The notes below the pieces were generated by a model. It was not told where the DNA came from. It did no database searches and worked only from the letters and a program-made list of their open reading frames with translations. This document shows positions 9,141-17,058 of a DNA stretch of 64,000 nt, one piece after another (the first letter of the stretch is position 1; each line of letters starts with the position of its first letter). The DNA lies in assembly GCF_900109575.1 (NCBI RefSeq), contig NZ_FOAF01000004.1, forward strand, positions 62,001-126,000, in the 5' to 3' direction. The stretch comes from Olivibacter domesticus. GTDB taxonomy: Bacteria; Bacteroidota; Bacteroidia; Sphingobacteriales; Sphingobacteriaceae. The position numbers and the translations under genes were made by a program.

Positions 9141-9473
9141 TTAATTTAGCTTAAATATTTCGCTCATTATTACCCATTTTTCACCGTCTCCAGCCTGGGG
9201 CAATGGCTGTTGATATTTCCACATTAATTCTTCCCATTTCTGCACTATTGGATTTGCAGCATCTGCCACCGCTTTTTTTTCAAAACTAAATTCATCGGTT
9301 ACTTCCATGAGCATAAATAAACGATTACCTAATCGATATATGCGCATGTCCGTAATACCTGCCGTTTGAATTGATTCTTTAATCTCGGGCCATATAGCCT
9401 GATGGAATTGCTCATATTCTTTGATCAATTGTTCGTTGTCCTTCAGATCAAGTGCTAATGCGTATGTTTTCAT
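9141..9473 (-). CDS. L-rhamnose-mutarotase-family protein, probable L-fucose mutarotase
   Basis: Protein of 110 aa of the RhaM/COG3254 family: MKTYALALDLKD at the N-terminus, YEQFHQAIWPEI (about 20-31, with the conserved His), ITDMRIYRLGNRLFM and a C-terminal MSEIFKLN. These dimeric ferredoxin-like enzymes interconvert sugar anomers. In a fucose operon the likely substrate is L-fucopyranose, supplying the anomer used by the dehydrogenase. It lies between the dehydratase and the fucose permease. Confidence 0.88.
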   Translation of the reverse strand: MKTYALALDLKDNEQLIKEYEQFHQAIWPEIKESIQTAGITDMRIYRLGNRLFMLMEVTDEFSFEKKAVADAANPIVQKWEELMWKYQQPLPQAGDGEKWVIMSEIFKLN

Positions 9474-9479
9474 TGGATA

Positions 9480-9694
9480 AATTCAAAAGTCAAAAGTCAA
9501 AACCCCAAAGGGCTCATTGATACCTTAAAAAGGTAAAAAAGTATTAATATTCAAAAGTAAAAAAGCTTCGGCGATTCATCACTCGCTTACAGTTAGCTGC
9601 AATCAGCTTCCAGTCGCGCTAGCCTTTCTCACAACTACCCCCTCTATCCCTACTACCATCAATCAACACTTCCCTGCTCACAGCTAGCATTCAT
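9480..9694. repeat. Low-complexity spacer between mutarotase and fucP
   Basis: Contains tandem-like TCAAAAG units near 9482-9500 and 9550, and ATTCATCATTCATC units near 9688-9713. The plus strand is strongly G-poor over the right half. No gene is seen. It resembles other skewed spacers in this window. Confidence 0.5.
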
Positions 9695-10993
9695 TCATCG
9701 TTCATCATTCATCACTTCTAAGATGCTTTTTGCTTTCGGCTTTATCACTACATACCCTTTCCAACCATAATAAAACACCACTAAAAAGCATAGTAAGGGG
9801 ACGAGATAAGCAATTTGAATGCTATGTGCGGCTACTGAAACCAATCCCATTAATAAAGGAACTACAGCACCCCCTATAATAGACATTACTAAAAATGAGG
9901 AACCTATTTTTGTCTCTTCATTCGTAAGACCTTGAATACCTAAGGAAAAAATGGTTGGATACATAATGGACATAAAAAATGGTACTGCCACCAATGCATA
10001 CAACGCAACATCTCCAGCCGTAAAAACGGCTATTATTAACAGCAACACACACAATAATCCATAAACCGCTAAAAGGCTGGCTGGTCTAATGTATTTCATC
10101 AAAAAAGTACCGCTAAACCGACCCAACATAAAGCCTACCATTGCAACAGAGCCGAATAGATAGGCTGCATTTTTTTCACCCATATTGGCAACATGGTTTG
10201 CATAACGAATAAAAAAACTTCCCACACCTACTTGGGCTCCAACGTAGAAAAATTGACTTATTACCGCCCATAAAAAGTGTTTATGCTTAAAAATTTTAAA
10301 GGAAAAATTAACGCCTACGGTATGTGTATCATCCACCTCCCGCTCGTCTCCTTCAGGCAGACGGGTAAAAACAAATAAGATCAATAAAACAACGACAACA
10401 CCGGCAATCACCAGGTAAGGGACTTTTACAGTATCGGCTTCCGATTGTAAATATGTATTCAGTGACGCTTGTCCCATTGCCGCTAATTCTTCAGGACTAT
10501 GTTCAATGCCCGACAGGATGAACTTCCCCCCTAGTATTGGCGCAACAACGGCTCCCAATCCATTAAAAGATTGTGCAAAATTTAGGCGTTGTGTGGCTGT
10601 TTCCTTATCCCCTAAAACAGATATATAAGGATTTGCAACAGTTTCCAAAAAAGTAGCTCCGGCGGCAATTACAAAAATCGCTGTTAAAAAAAAGAGATAA
10701 CTTCGCTCAGAAGCCGCGGGTATTACCAATAACGCACCCAGCGCATAAAGCACTAGTCCAACTAAAACGCCCTTCTTGTATCCAAACCGTTGCATATAGA
10801 GTCCTGCAGGAATAGCTACCACAAAATAACTTATATATGCAGACGTATCGATGAGTGAGGATTGTAAATCATCAAGTGCAAAGGCCTTTCGTAAATGAGG
10901 TATTAATATCGGATTTAGGTTATGAAGCAGGGCCCATAAAAAGAATAATGAAGTTACTAAAATAATGGGTATCAATGTGCTCTTTTTTGACAT
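9695..10993 (-). CDS. fucP: L-fucose:H+ symporter-family permease (MFS, FucP type)
   Basis: Integral membrane protein of 432 aa with about 12 hydrophobic segments. The first is at residues 8-28 (IPIILVTSLFFLWALLHNLN). The FucP/GluP-family signature ATFLETVANPYISVLG is in the fourth segment; its Glu corresponds to the proton/sugar-coupling Glu of E. coli FucP. It would import L-fucose across the inner membrane. It is the first gene of the fucose catabolic operon and faces the divergent araC-type gene across a 325-bp spacer holding a direct-repeat operator. Other sugars of this transporter family (glucose, galactose) cannot be ruled out, but every neighbour is fucose-linked. Confidence 0.92.
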   Translation of the reverse strand: MSKKSTLIPIILVTSLFFLWALLHNLNPILIPHLRKAFALDDLQSSLIDTSAYISYFVVAIPAGLYMQRFGYKKGVLVGLVLYALGALLVIPAASERSYLFFLTAIFVIAAGATFLETVANPYISVLGDKETATQRLNFAQSFNGLGAVVAPILGGKFILSGIEHSPEELAAMGQASLNTYLQSEADTVKVPYLVIAGVVVVLLILFVFTRLPEGDEREVDDTHTVGVNFSFKIFKHKHFLWAVISQFFYVGAQVGVGSFFIRYANHVANMGEKNAAYLFGSVAMVGFMLGRFSGTFLMKYIRPASLLAVYGLLCVLLLIIAVFTAGDVALYALVAVPFFMSIMYPTIFSLGIQGLTNEETKIGSSFLVMSIIGGAVVPLLMGLVSVAAHSIQIAYLVPLLCFLVVFYYGWKGYVVIKPKAKSILEVMNDER

Positions 10994-11318
10994 ATAATAA
11001 TATTAGGTTCAGTTTAAACGATAAAATTTATTCATTATTGGTAAAGCCAGATACAAAGTAAACTAATATAGCCATCAAATACCTTTCTCATTTTAGCAAA
11101 TGATTCAGTTATTTTAGCATATTTACGTTATATTTGTGGTAATAGTTGGCCATAAGACTTAATATAAAGCATCATAAATGCAACATATATCAGCTTAATT
11201 GAATGATTACCATAGCCCTTAATACGGCGAATAATCCTCAAAGGCTCTATTGGCAAAATAAGCTCACTTTGTGTGTTTATGAGTTCTATAGCCTATATAA
11301 ACGAATAAAAATAAACGG
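10994..11318. promoter_or_regulatory. Divergent promoter region fucP / araC-type regulator
   Basis: A 325-bp AT-rich spacer without a gene. It contains the 21-bp-spaced direct repeat at 11090-11127. It also contains TTTAAACGATAAAA at 11013-11026, which recurs at 17014-17027 upstream of the TlpA-like gene. Both fucP and the regulator must be transcribed from here. Confidence 0.7.
11090..11127 (-). promoter_or_regulatory. AraC-type direct-repeat operator upstream of fucP
   Basis: ATTTTAGCA occurs at 11090-11098 and again, identical, at 11111-11119. The 21-bp spacing is two helical turns, the arrangement bound by AraC-family dimers on one DNA face. The block between reads AATGATTCAGTT and the second half-site is followed by TATTTACG. 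The same arrangement is seen at 34913-34951 and 38544-38581, always in the same orientation and about 50-100 bp upstream of a minus-strand gene. Confidence 0.65.
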
Positions 11319-12191
11319 ATGAAGCCTCAATTATTGAAACTTAGTACAGCTCCAACACAGTCCTTTAGTGTTAGACAAGATTTCGTTCCATACATGAATA
11401 ATAAATGGCACTACCATGCTGAAGTGGAACTGATTCACTTTTTCAAAGGAAGAGGCACGCAATTTATTGGTGATCAAATAGACCATTTTAATTCGGGAGA
11501 TATCGTGCTCATAGGATCTCAACTTCCTCATTATTGGCGATTTGATGATTTGTATTTCGCCAATACGAACCAAGAGAAGGCAGATGTAAGAGTGGCTCAT
11601 TTTAATGAATGTTTTTGGGGAAAAGACTTTTTAGAACTGCCGGAAAATTTAAACATCAAACAACTGTTAGATAAGGCAAAAAGGGGCATCCAAATTATCG
11701 GACAAACCAAAAAAAAGATTGCTAATATTTTGCAGGAAATGCTTAGCAGTGAGGGAACAAAACGAATTCTTTTACTTATAGAAGCCCTTCATATTATTGC
11801 CTCAGATCAAAATTATCAACTCATCTCTTCTATGGGGTTTCATCCAAACCTTCAGGACGAAGAAAAATGTCGTATAAATGGTATCTTCGATTATACGCTC
11901 TCTAACTTCAGACAGAAGATAAGTTTAGAAGATATCTCCGTAATTGCCGGTATTAGCTCAAATTCTTTCTGCAGGTATTTCAAGTCTAAGACGGGAAAAA
12001 CCTATTCACGTTTTCTATTGGAAATCAGAGTTGGTCATGCCTGCAAACTGTTAATAGAAAATAAAATGAGCGTAAAACAGCTTTGTTATGAAAGTGGCTT
12101 CAATAATTTTGCAAGTTTCCATAAATATTTTAAACAGATTACAGGCAAAAGCCCTTTGTCGTACCAAAGGGCTTTTCTAGAGAAGGTATAA
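11319..12191 (+). CDS. AraC-family transcriptional regulator of the fucose genes
   Basis: Protein of 290 aa. The N-terminal cupin-like sensor domain (about 25-110, WHYHAEVELIHFFKGRGTQF, SGDIVLIGSQLPHYW) is followed by a C-terminal AraC DNA-binding domain (about 185-288) with two helix-turn-helices: ISLEDISVIAGISSNSFCRYFKS, in which the first helix is recognisable, and a second ending FNNFASFHKYFKQITGKSP. It is divergent from fucP, so the simplest inference is that it senses fucose or a pathway intermediate and activates the fucose genes. It is one of only three plus-strand genes in the window. Its last codons carry a strong hairpin. Confidence 0.9.
   Translation: MKPQLLKLSTAPTQSFSVRQDFVPYMNNKWHYHAEVELIHFFKGRGTQFIGDQIDHFNSGDIVLIGSQLPHYWRFDDLYFANTNQEKADVRVAHFNECFWGKDFLELPENLNIKQLLDKAKRGIQIIGQTKKKIANILQEMLSSEGTKRILLLIEALHIIASDQNYQLISSMGFHPNLQDEEKCRINGIFDYTLSNFRQKISLEDISVIAGISSNSFCRYFKSKTGKTYSRFLLEIRVGHACKLLIENKMSVKQLCYESGFNNFASFHKYFKQITGKSPLSYQRAFLEKV
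12147..12176 (+). terminator. Hairpin/terminator embedded in the 3' end of the araC-type gene
   Basis: The 12-bp perfect inverted repeat AAAAGCCCTTTG/CAAAGGGCTTTT has a 6-nt loop and ends in a T-run. It lies entirely inside the coding sequence, with the stop codon 15 bp later, so the codons for GKSPLSYQRAF double as the stem. A transcript ending exactly here would lose the stop codon, so read-through to the following T-rich stretch may be needed. Confidence 0.5.
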
Positions 12192-12541
12192 GTTATATTT
12201 GTTTCCTTTTTTCCTTGATGAAAAAAGAAAGAAAAAAATCAAGGCTTCATGATTTTCGCTAAAGATTCAGGTCGCACGCGCAATCCTGTGCAGCAACCCT
12301 CAACAAGTCCCCTGCTTCGCTTTTTCACATGATTTTTATGCCTCGCATTCTGAATATTCTTTACGCTCACTTCATGAGGCCAGCTCGGCCTAAGCATTGC
12401 CCCCTAGTACTGCTACTATTCACTTAGTTCAGTACTGAACCATCAACCCATTGGCTCATCATCACGTAAGCCAATTCATACTTTAACCATTTACCTACTT
12501 AACCACTCAACTATTTCCTATTCCACTATTCAACTTATTAA
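12192..12541. other. 350-bp spacer with possible dispersed repeat
   Basis: No gene is seen. The left part has a CCTTGAT/ATCAAGG inverted pair around an A/G-rich stretch (12215-12246), followed by a GC-richer segment. The right part (12440-12541) is a G-poor, C/T/A-only-like stretch made of repeated ACTATT, CCATTTACC and ACTTA words. A perfect 14-bp palindrome GTTCAGTACTGAAC is at 12427-12440. Confidence 0.5.
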
Positions 12542-13387
12542 CTAACGGGTTCCATCACAGACCCCCTTGAAATACCCCACCGATTCGGCAATACCTGCTA
12601 GGGGGTCTTTCATATCTTTTTCGTATTCTAAACTACATGAACCGGTATATTTTATTTTTCTTAGCATTTTTACATAGGCCGGAATATCAATAACTCCACG
12701 TCCAAGTTCACAAGTCTTGCCATCTTTAGTGGCAGCTGTTACGTTCTTTAAATGCATGTCGAATATTCGCTTCGCATACTTTTGCAAATCGGCCACTGAG
12801 TCGTGCCCATCTCTCTTGTTATGTCCCATATCAAAACAGATTCCCACTCTTGGATCTAAATCTTTAATGAGATCATAAATAACGGAAGCATTTGGATATA
12901 ATTTATCTTCCGGCCCATGATTGTGAATTGCGAAACGAATGTTGTATTCTTTTGCCTTTTCAGCAACATAAGGTAAATCCTCATGGTTGGGAATACCAAT
13001 AATAAGATCTACTCCTACTCGCTTAGCGTAGTCGAAAGCCTTATCAATCTCTTCTTTTGTTTTTGTATAGATCGGGCCTACACCGTAACCTGTCACATCA
13101 TATTGCTTCAATTTTGCATGAAAAGCTGCTATTTGCTCGGCAGAGCTATTGTAAGGTAGATGAAAGTCCTTGATACATAAATAATGTACATCTACTTTTT
13201 TCATCATCTCCAACGATTGATCAAGGTTGAAATTCACAAAACTATAACCTGCTATCCCCAATTTAAATGGTTCATTCTTGATTTCAGCTTTTTCCACCAA
13301 CACACCAGCCATACTTGGCATATCAACTATTGTAACGGCTGCTACTCCCAATAAACTCTTTTGTAAAAAATTTCTTCTACTATTCAT
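12542..13387 (-). CDS. Exported sugar isomerase/epimerase-family TIM-barrel protein
   Basis: Protein of 281 aa. It has a twin-arginine signal (SRRNFLQKSLLGVAAVT, residues 3-19) followed by an AP-endonuclease-2/xylose-isomerase-like TIM barrel with FKLGIAGYSF, IRFAIHNHGPED (metal-ligand His region), GICFDMGHNKRDG and a C-terminal LEYEKD. The metal ligands Glu, Asp and His are visible. It is likely periplasmic. Its start codon is 2 bp after the stop of the Gfo/Idh gene upstream, so the two form an operon. Such pairs act on oxidised sugars or 3-keto-glycosides in Bacteroidota; the actual substrate is unknown. Confidence 0.85.
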   Translation of the reverse strand: MNSRRNFLQKSLLGVAAVTIVDMPSMAGVLVEKAEIKNEPFKLGIAGYSFVNFNLDQSLEMMKKVDVHYLCIKDFHLPYNSSAEQIAAFHAKLKQYDVTGYGVGPIYTKTKEEIDKAFDYAKRVGVDLIIGIPNHEDLPYVAEKAKEYNIRFAIHNHGPEDKLYPNASVIYDLIKDLDPRVGICFDMGHNKRDGHDSVADLQKYAKRIFDMHLKNVTAATKDGKTCELGRGVIDIPAYVKMLRKIKYTGSCSLEYEKDMKDPLAGIAESVGYFKGVCDGTR

Positions 13388-13389
13388 AT

Positions 13390-14796
13390 CTATTTATTCT
13401 CTTTTTTTGCTAGTGCTAATGCTTGCGTCGTTATGTAGTATTTAGTAATCATATTAGGCACTTCCCAAGCTGGAAGTTCACCATTTTTAAGGTATGTTAA
13501 ATAGTTTTTTGTAACCTGCGCAAAATGTTCTTCATGACTTGTTTTAAATTCTTCAGGGATCACGACCTCATAAAATCCTTCCTTTAATTTTTTAACCGTC
13601 ACACCACTATATTTGCTGCTAAGCTGCTCAATAGCTTTCTTTACCTCCCCATCAAATACTTTTTTATCCCCCTCCGCTGATTCGATAAATAGTACGGGTT
13701 TATATCCTTCTTCTTTACCTTGCTTTATAATAAGATTTGCCTTAGTGCCGCGCATAATGGAGTAATGTGTATCGCCCGTACCTTCAGGCGCTTCAAAATT
13801 CCATTTCACTGATACTTTAGCGTGTACCCCTTTAATCGTATAATCAATTTCACCATTCGCATAAACCTCCAACTCATTTTTTGCATTTACGTTTGCACGC
13901 AAAAATGCAGGGTACTCTTCATTTGTTGCCTTTTTAAATTGTGCAGCACTTAATAAAGTTGGTGACCTTTTCGCACCTAGCAGCTTGATATCCTTCTTAT
14001 AGTCGATCACTTGATCTGGAAAGCCCTCCCATTGTACCAAGTCCACCAAATGCGTGGTCACATCAACAATCCCTTCTCCCTGTTGGCTAACATCAAAAAA
14101 CCAACTTGGTCGAATCAAGGGCTTACCCGATACATTTTTAAAGAAATGATGAACACTTTCCTTTGTTATACCAGGTTTGTCGGCAGTGCCTTTCTGTAAT
14201 TCGCCAAATAGCGCTTGCGTTTGAGAAAGCTCTTTTTGCAAGGTTGCAGTAATTTCGAATCTTTCGGTCATGATATCGTATAGCAACACGCCTTTCTCTT
14301 TTGCTTTTGCAAAGGCTCCTTCAAGCTTTTTAAAACCGTCTTCATTAATGGCCATCGGCTTATCCGCGAGTACATTGAAGCCCCCTTCAATAGACTGACT
14401 GATATAATCAATTTTACGTTTATTATTGCCTGCCAAGACTACTACATTGCCCTTCTTCTCCTGAAGCATTTTTTGCAAGAAATCTTCACCCGTGTAAATT
14501 TCTTCTTTCCAGTGAGTAGATACCGAAGCATTGGTATTATAGCCATTTACTAGATTTAAATGTGCTTGTAAATCTTTGCCATCTGTCGGGGCATACACAT
14601 GTACCGTACTATCTACTCCTGGGTACATCTCTTTCTGCACAAGGGCCGCATGAAAGTGCCCAGGATCTAATGTGATTAATCGGATATTACCGGCAGTCCC
14701 TTCTTCTTTCTCGCCGCCGGATTGGTTGTTGCAAGCAACCATTACACCTCCCAACAAAAGGAGACTTGCAGTTTGCATGATTTTTTTTTTAAGCAT
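13390..14796 (-). CDS. Gfo/Idh/MocA-like oxidoreductase, predicted lipoprotein
   Basis: Protein of 468 aa. It has a lipobox GGVMVAC (Cys about 22), then NAD(P)-binding Rossmann segments (NIRLITLDPGHFHAALVQ; NVVVLAGNNKRKIDYI; GGFNVLADKPMAI, the last matching the family EKP-like motif) and a long C-terminal alpha/beta domain. The usual GxGxxG loop is replaced by LDPGHFHA, which is seen in a subset of exported family members. It is probably anchored in the periplasm and works with the isomerase/epimerase gene 2 bp downstream. Substrate is unknown. A decayed relative lies 50 bp upstream. Confidence 0.85.
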   Translation of the reverse strand: MLKKKIMQTASLLLLGGVMVACNNQSGGEKEEGTAGNIRLITLDPGHFHAALVQKEMYPGVDSTVHVYAPTDGKDLQAHLNLVNGYNTNASVSTHWKEEIYTGEDFLQKMLQEKKGNVVVLAGNNKRKIDYISQSIEGGFNVLADKPMAINEDGFKKLEGAFAKAKEKGVLLYDIMTERFEITATLQKELSQTQALFGELQKGTADKPGITKESVHHFFKNVSGKPLIRPSWFFDVSQQGEGIVDVTTHLVDLVQWEGFPDQVIDYKKDIKLLGAKRSPTLLSAAQFKKATNEEYPAFLRANVNAKNELEVYANGEIDYTIKGVHAKVSVKWNFEAPEGTGDTHYSIMRGTKANLIIKQGKEEGYKPVLFIESAEGDKKVFDGEVKKAIEQLSSKYSGVTVKKLKEGFYEVVIPEEFKTSHEEHFAQVTKNYLTYLKNGELPAWEVPNMITKYYITTQALALAKKENK

Positions 14797-14843
14797 TTGT
14801 TTTAGTATTGAGAATTAACTATCTATATTTTGATCTTTCACGA

Positions 14844-15070
14844 TCACATTTTTGTTTTCCCATTGCTTTTTTCAATATATTCTAACCAATTGGCATGCTT
14901 CTTAGGCTTTCGATAAAGATGGATTTCATTGGTCCCACTTCCGAAGTTAAGACTTTTTTATCACTTGCGTGAAAGCTTTGTTGTCTTCATTTTTTGATCC
15001 GCCTGTCATTGGGCATACTAAAATCTTGATACAAATCTTCACTTGAAACGTACATAAAACCTGATGAAAT
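14844..15070 (-). pseudogene. Decayed C-terminal fragment of a Gfo/Idh oxidoreductase gene
   Basis: Reading the minus strand with two -1 frameshifts gives GFMYVSS..., ...NKAF, SDKKVLTSEVG, NEIHLYRKPKK and HANWLEYIEK, ending at TGA (14844-14846). This aligns block by block with GWIFVSR, NKAF, SDKKILTSEIK, NEIQLYASPEQ and HTNWLECIKN of the intact protein at 17059-18480. The similarity is also clear in DNA (ATTCTAACCAATTGG at both places). No N-terminal half is found, so the fossil has lost its Rossmann domain. Confidence 0.8.
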
Positions 15071-15257
15071 CCCTTAACATTTATTTAGTACAATATTTCA
15101 AAAATATGACGGTAAGAGCATATTTACATTATTAATATTGCTGCTATCTTTGTTTTTAATTAGTCAAGTATTGATTAGTTCTTTCTTACCTTTATAAGTC
15201 TACTTACAATATTAAGGATAGCCATAAATTTTACCTTACATTTAGGACTAAAAATTA

Positions 15258-15273
15258 ACGATAACGATATCGT
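15258..15273. promoter_or_regulatory. LacI-type operator upstream of the Gfo/Idh fossil
   Basis: ACGATAACGATATCGT is a 16-bp near-perfect palindrome (7 of 8 pairs) with a central CG. The preceding TAAAAATTA is shared with the site at 19890-19905 upstream of the LacI gene. Shared flanks and core suggest the same regulator. Confidence 0.5.
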
Positions 15274-15420
15274 AAAAAAGCAGTGACTAAATATTTCTGC
15301 TTATAAAGCATCACTCATCCTATTTTTAGTGCAGTTAACTTCTTTTATTCTGTCATTTTTTTGCCGCTATAAACACATCTGAAGCTTTTAAATAAACCCT
15401 GTCATTTGTACTTGCTTTAT

Positions 15421-16929
15421 TTACAGAGCCTTGTGGGGAGGTGGGGGCGGTGCATGACCTGTAGATTTTAAAAGGTTATCGAGTGCTATTTGTAATTGAT
15501 CGGAAGACGGTCTTGGTGCATTTACAAAAGCCACATTTCCCTTAGGCCCGATTAGTACATAATGAGGTATTCCTGTAAATTTGAATTCTTTTCGTAGTAT
15601 TTCGAAATCACCCGGATTTTCCAGCACATAATTTGTCTCCATATCCTGCAACTGTTCCTCATTAGAAGCTTTTTTCCAGCTTTCTTTATCTTGATCAATC
15701 GAAAGGTAAACAAAGCTTACTGGCTTGTCTTGGTAAGTTTTTCGGATATTTCTGGCGTAGGGCATTTCAGCTCTGCAAGGTTTGCACCAACTGGCCCAGA
15801 TATCGATATAAATAACATGGTGCAGATTCTTATCGATCATATCCCCAAGGGTTGTCTGCTTTCCCTGTTTATCTCGGAGTTGTATCGCTTTTAACGTTTT
15901 ACTTGCCCTGAAGATCGCTTCGTTGGGGTTGAATCCCAACTGGATGATATGTTGTTTGCTCACGCTATCAACAACAGTAGAAAGCATTTGATTATAGGCA
16001 GCCTCCATTTCACCAGCGAACTGCCAGTTCCTATTTTTGGTAAACCGGCGTACAGTAGTATAGAACAAAAAATCGCGATTGAACCCTTTTGAATGTTCTT
16101 TGATCAGTTCAAGAGTATGCTTAAAATGTGTCGGTGAATAAGGAGGGATAGCTGGCTTTATTTGCGAAAGCCCAAATAAAAATTGCTCCACACCCAAGCC
16201 ACCAGCGACCAATAGGAGGCTGTCTGACAAAACCTGGGGGTCTATACCATCAAAATAATCGTCAGGTATACCGCCTGGGGCGATCTTACCAAGCTCAATG
16301 GGCGTTACCAGATTCGCTAAATACATTCCAAATATTTTCTTTTTCAGATAATTTAATGCCTCTGTAGTAATATTTACATGTTTGTATTGCTGGTCCAGTG
16401 ACTGTATTATTTCAAGATACGCCTTTTCACAGTCCTTTTTCCAGTGGTCGATATCGTTTGAATAAGCGTTTTTTTTCTTTCCGAAAATAGAAGGGAATTC
16501 CATTCGAGCCCTTTTAATACTGTTCCAAAAAAAGTCATAATTAGCACTGTTCTTTCCGCTAGCATACAAGGTATCGATACGTTTGTATTTGGTGTTTTCT
16601 TTGACATCGTAAACAAGGTGGACAGAATCCCCCGAACTAACATATATGTTCTTAAACCACATCATCATCTCTGTGGGTCGATCCAGTTCAAAAGTCATAT
16701 AAAAACTATCTGCCTCCTGTATATATTGGTATTCCGTAGGTTTCAGGGTTATCAGATTCAAGTCGTAAGGATCGATTTGTTGAACGGCAATACCTTTTGG
16801 ATGATAATTAATCAGTTTTCCTGTAATAACAGTTTTTCGAGACTCATTTTTCTCCTTAGCCGATTGTTTTGAGTAATGACAACTCGACAAACAACTTAGA
16901 TAAAGTATACACAACATGTAAATTCTCAT
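15421..16929 (-). CDS. TlpA-like thioredoxin-fold lipoprotein with large N-terminal domain
   Basis: Protein of 502 aa. It has a lipoprotein-like signal (MLCILYLSCLSSC, Cys17), an N-terminal region of about 330 aa of the type found in Bacteroidota DUF4369/AhpC-TSA proteins, and a C-terminal thioredoxin-fold domain. The redox motif WCKPC has Cys382 and Cys385, and a cis-Pro occurs in FTGIPHY (about 455). The last residues are a Pro-rich tail (APPPPPHKAL). It is expected to be a periplasmic disulfide reductase. It lies between the Gfo/Idh fossil and the intact Gfo/Idh gene with no obvious metabolic link to either. Confidence 0.88.
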   Translation of the reverse strand: MRIYMLCILYLSCLSSCHYSKQSAKEKNESRKTVITGKLINYHPKGIAVQQIDPYDLNLITLKPTEYQYIQEADSFYMTFELDRPTEMMMWFKNIYVSSGDSVHLVYDVKENTKYKRIDTLYASGKNSANYDFFWNSIKRARMEFPSIFGKKKNAYSNDIDHWKKDCEKAYLEIIQSLDQQYKHVNITTEALNYLKKKIFGMYLANLVTPIELGKIAPGGIPDDYFDGIDPQVLSDSLLLVAGGLGVEQFLFGLSQIKPAIPPYSPTHFKHTLELIKEHSKGFNRDFLFYTTVRRFTKNRNWQFAGEMEAAYNQMLSTVVDSVSKQHIIQLGFNPNEAIFRASKTLKAIQLRDKQGKQTTLGDMIDKNLHHVIYIDIWASWCKPCRAEMPYARNIRKTYQDKPVSFVYLSIDQDKESWKKASNEEQLQDMETNYVLENPGDFEILRKEFKFTGIPHYVLIGPKGNVAFVNAPRPSSDQLQIALDNLLKSTGHAPPPPPHKAL

Positions 16930-17058
16930 AACATGAAATAATCGTGAAAAATCACTGCCACAAAACCCTTATTACAAGATATTTTGTGGTAGTGATATAG
17001 AACCGCTATTCATTTTAAACGATAAAAATCTTTCATTTTTAAGAATGATCATACCAAC

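Larger units (their letters stand above)
14797..15420. other. 624-bp spacer with gene fossil and LacI-type operator
   Basis: No intact gene. The part next to the Gfo/Idh gene holds the decayed Gfo/Idh fragment (14844-15070). Further right it is AT-rich and carries the operator at 15258-15273. The promoter of the 13390-14796 operon must be here unless the fossil's old promoter still drives it. Confidence 0.7.

Noticed and set aside
3818-9473. Reading the operon as an L-rhamnose pathway because of the RhaM-family mutarotase
   Set aside because: The permease is FucP-type, the operator is shared with a fucosidase gene, and GH95 and GH29 fucosidases are in the window; no RhaA/RhaB/RhaT or rhamnosidase is present.
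12427-12440. Perfect 14-bp palindrome GTTCAGTACTGAAC as an operator
   Set aside because: It occurs once, not at a usual distance from a start codon, and has no partner sites in the window.
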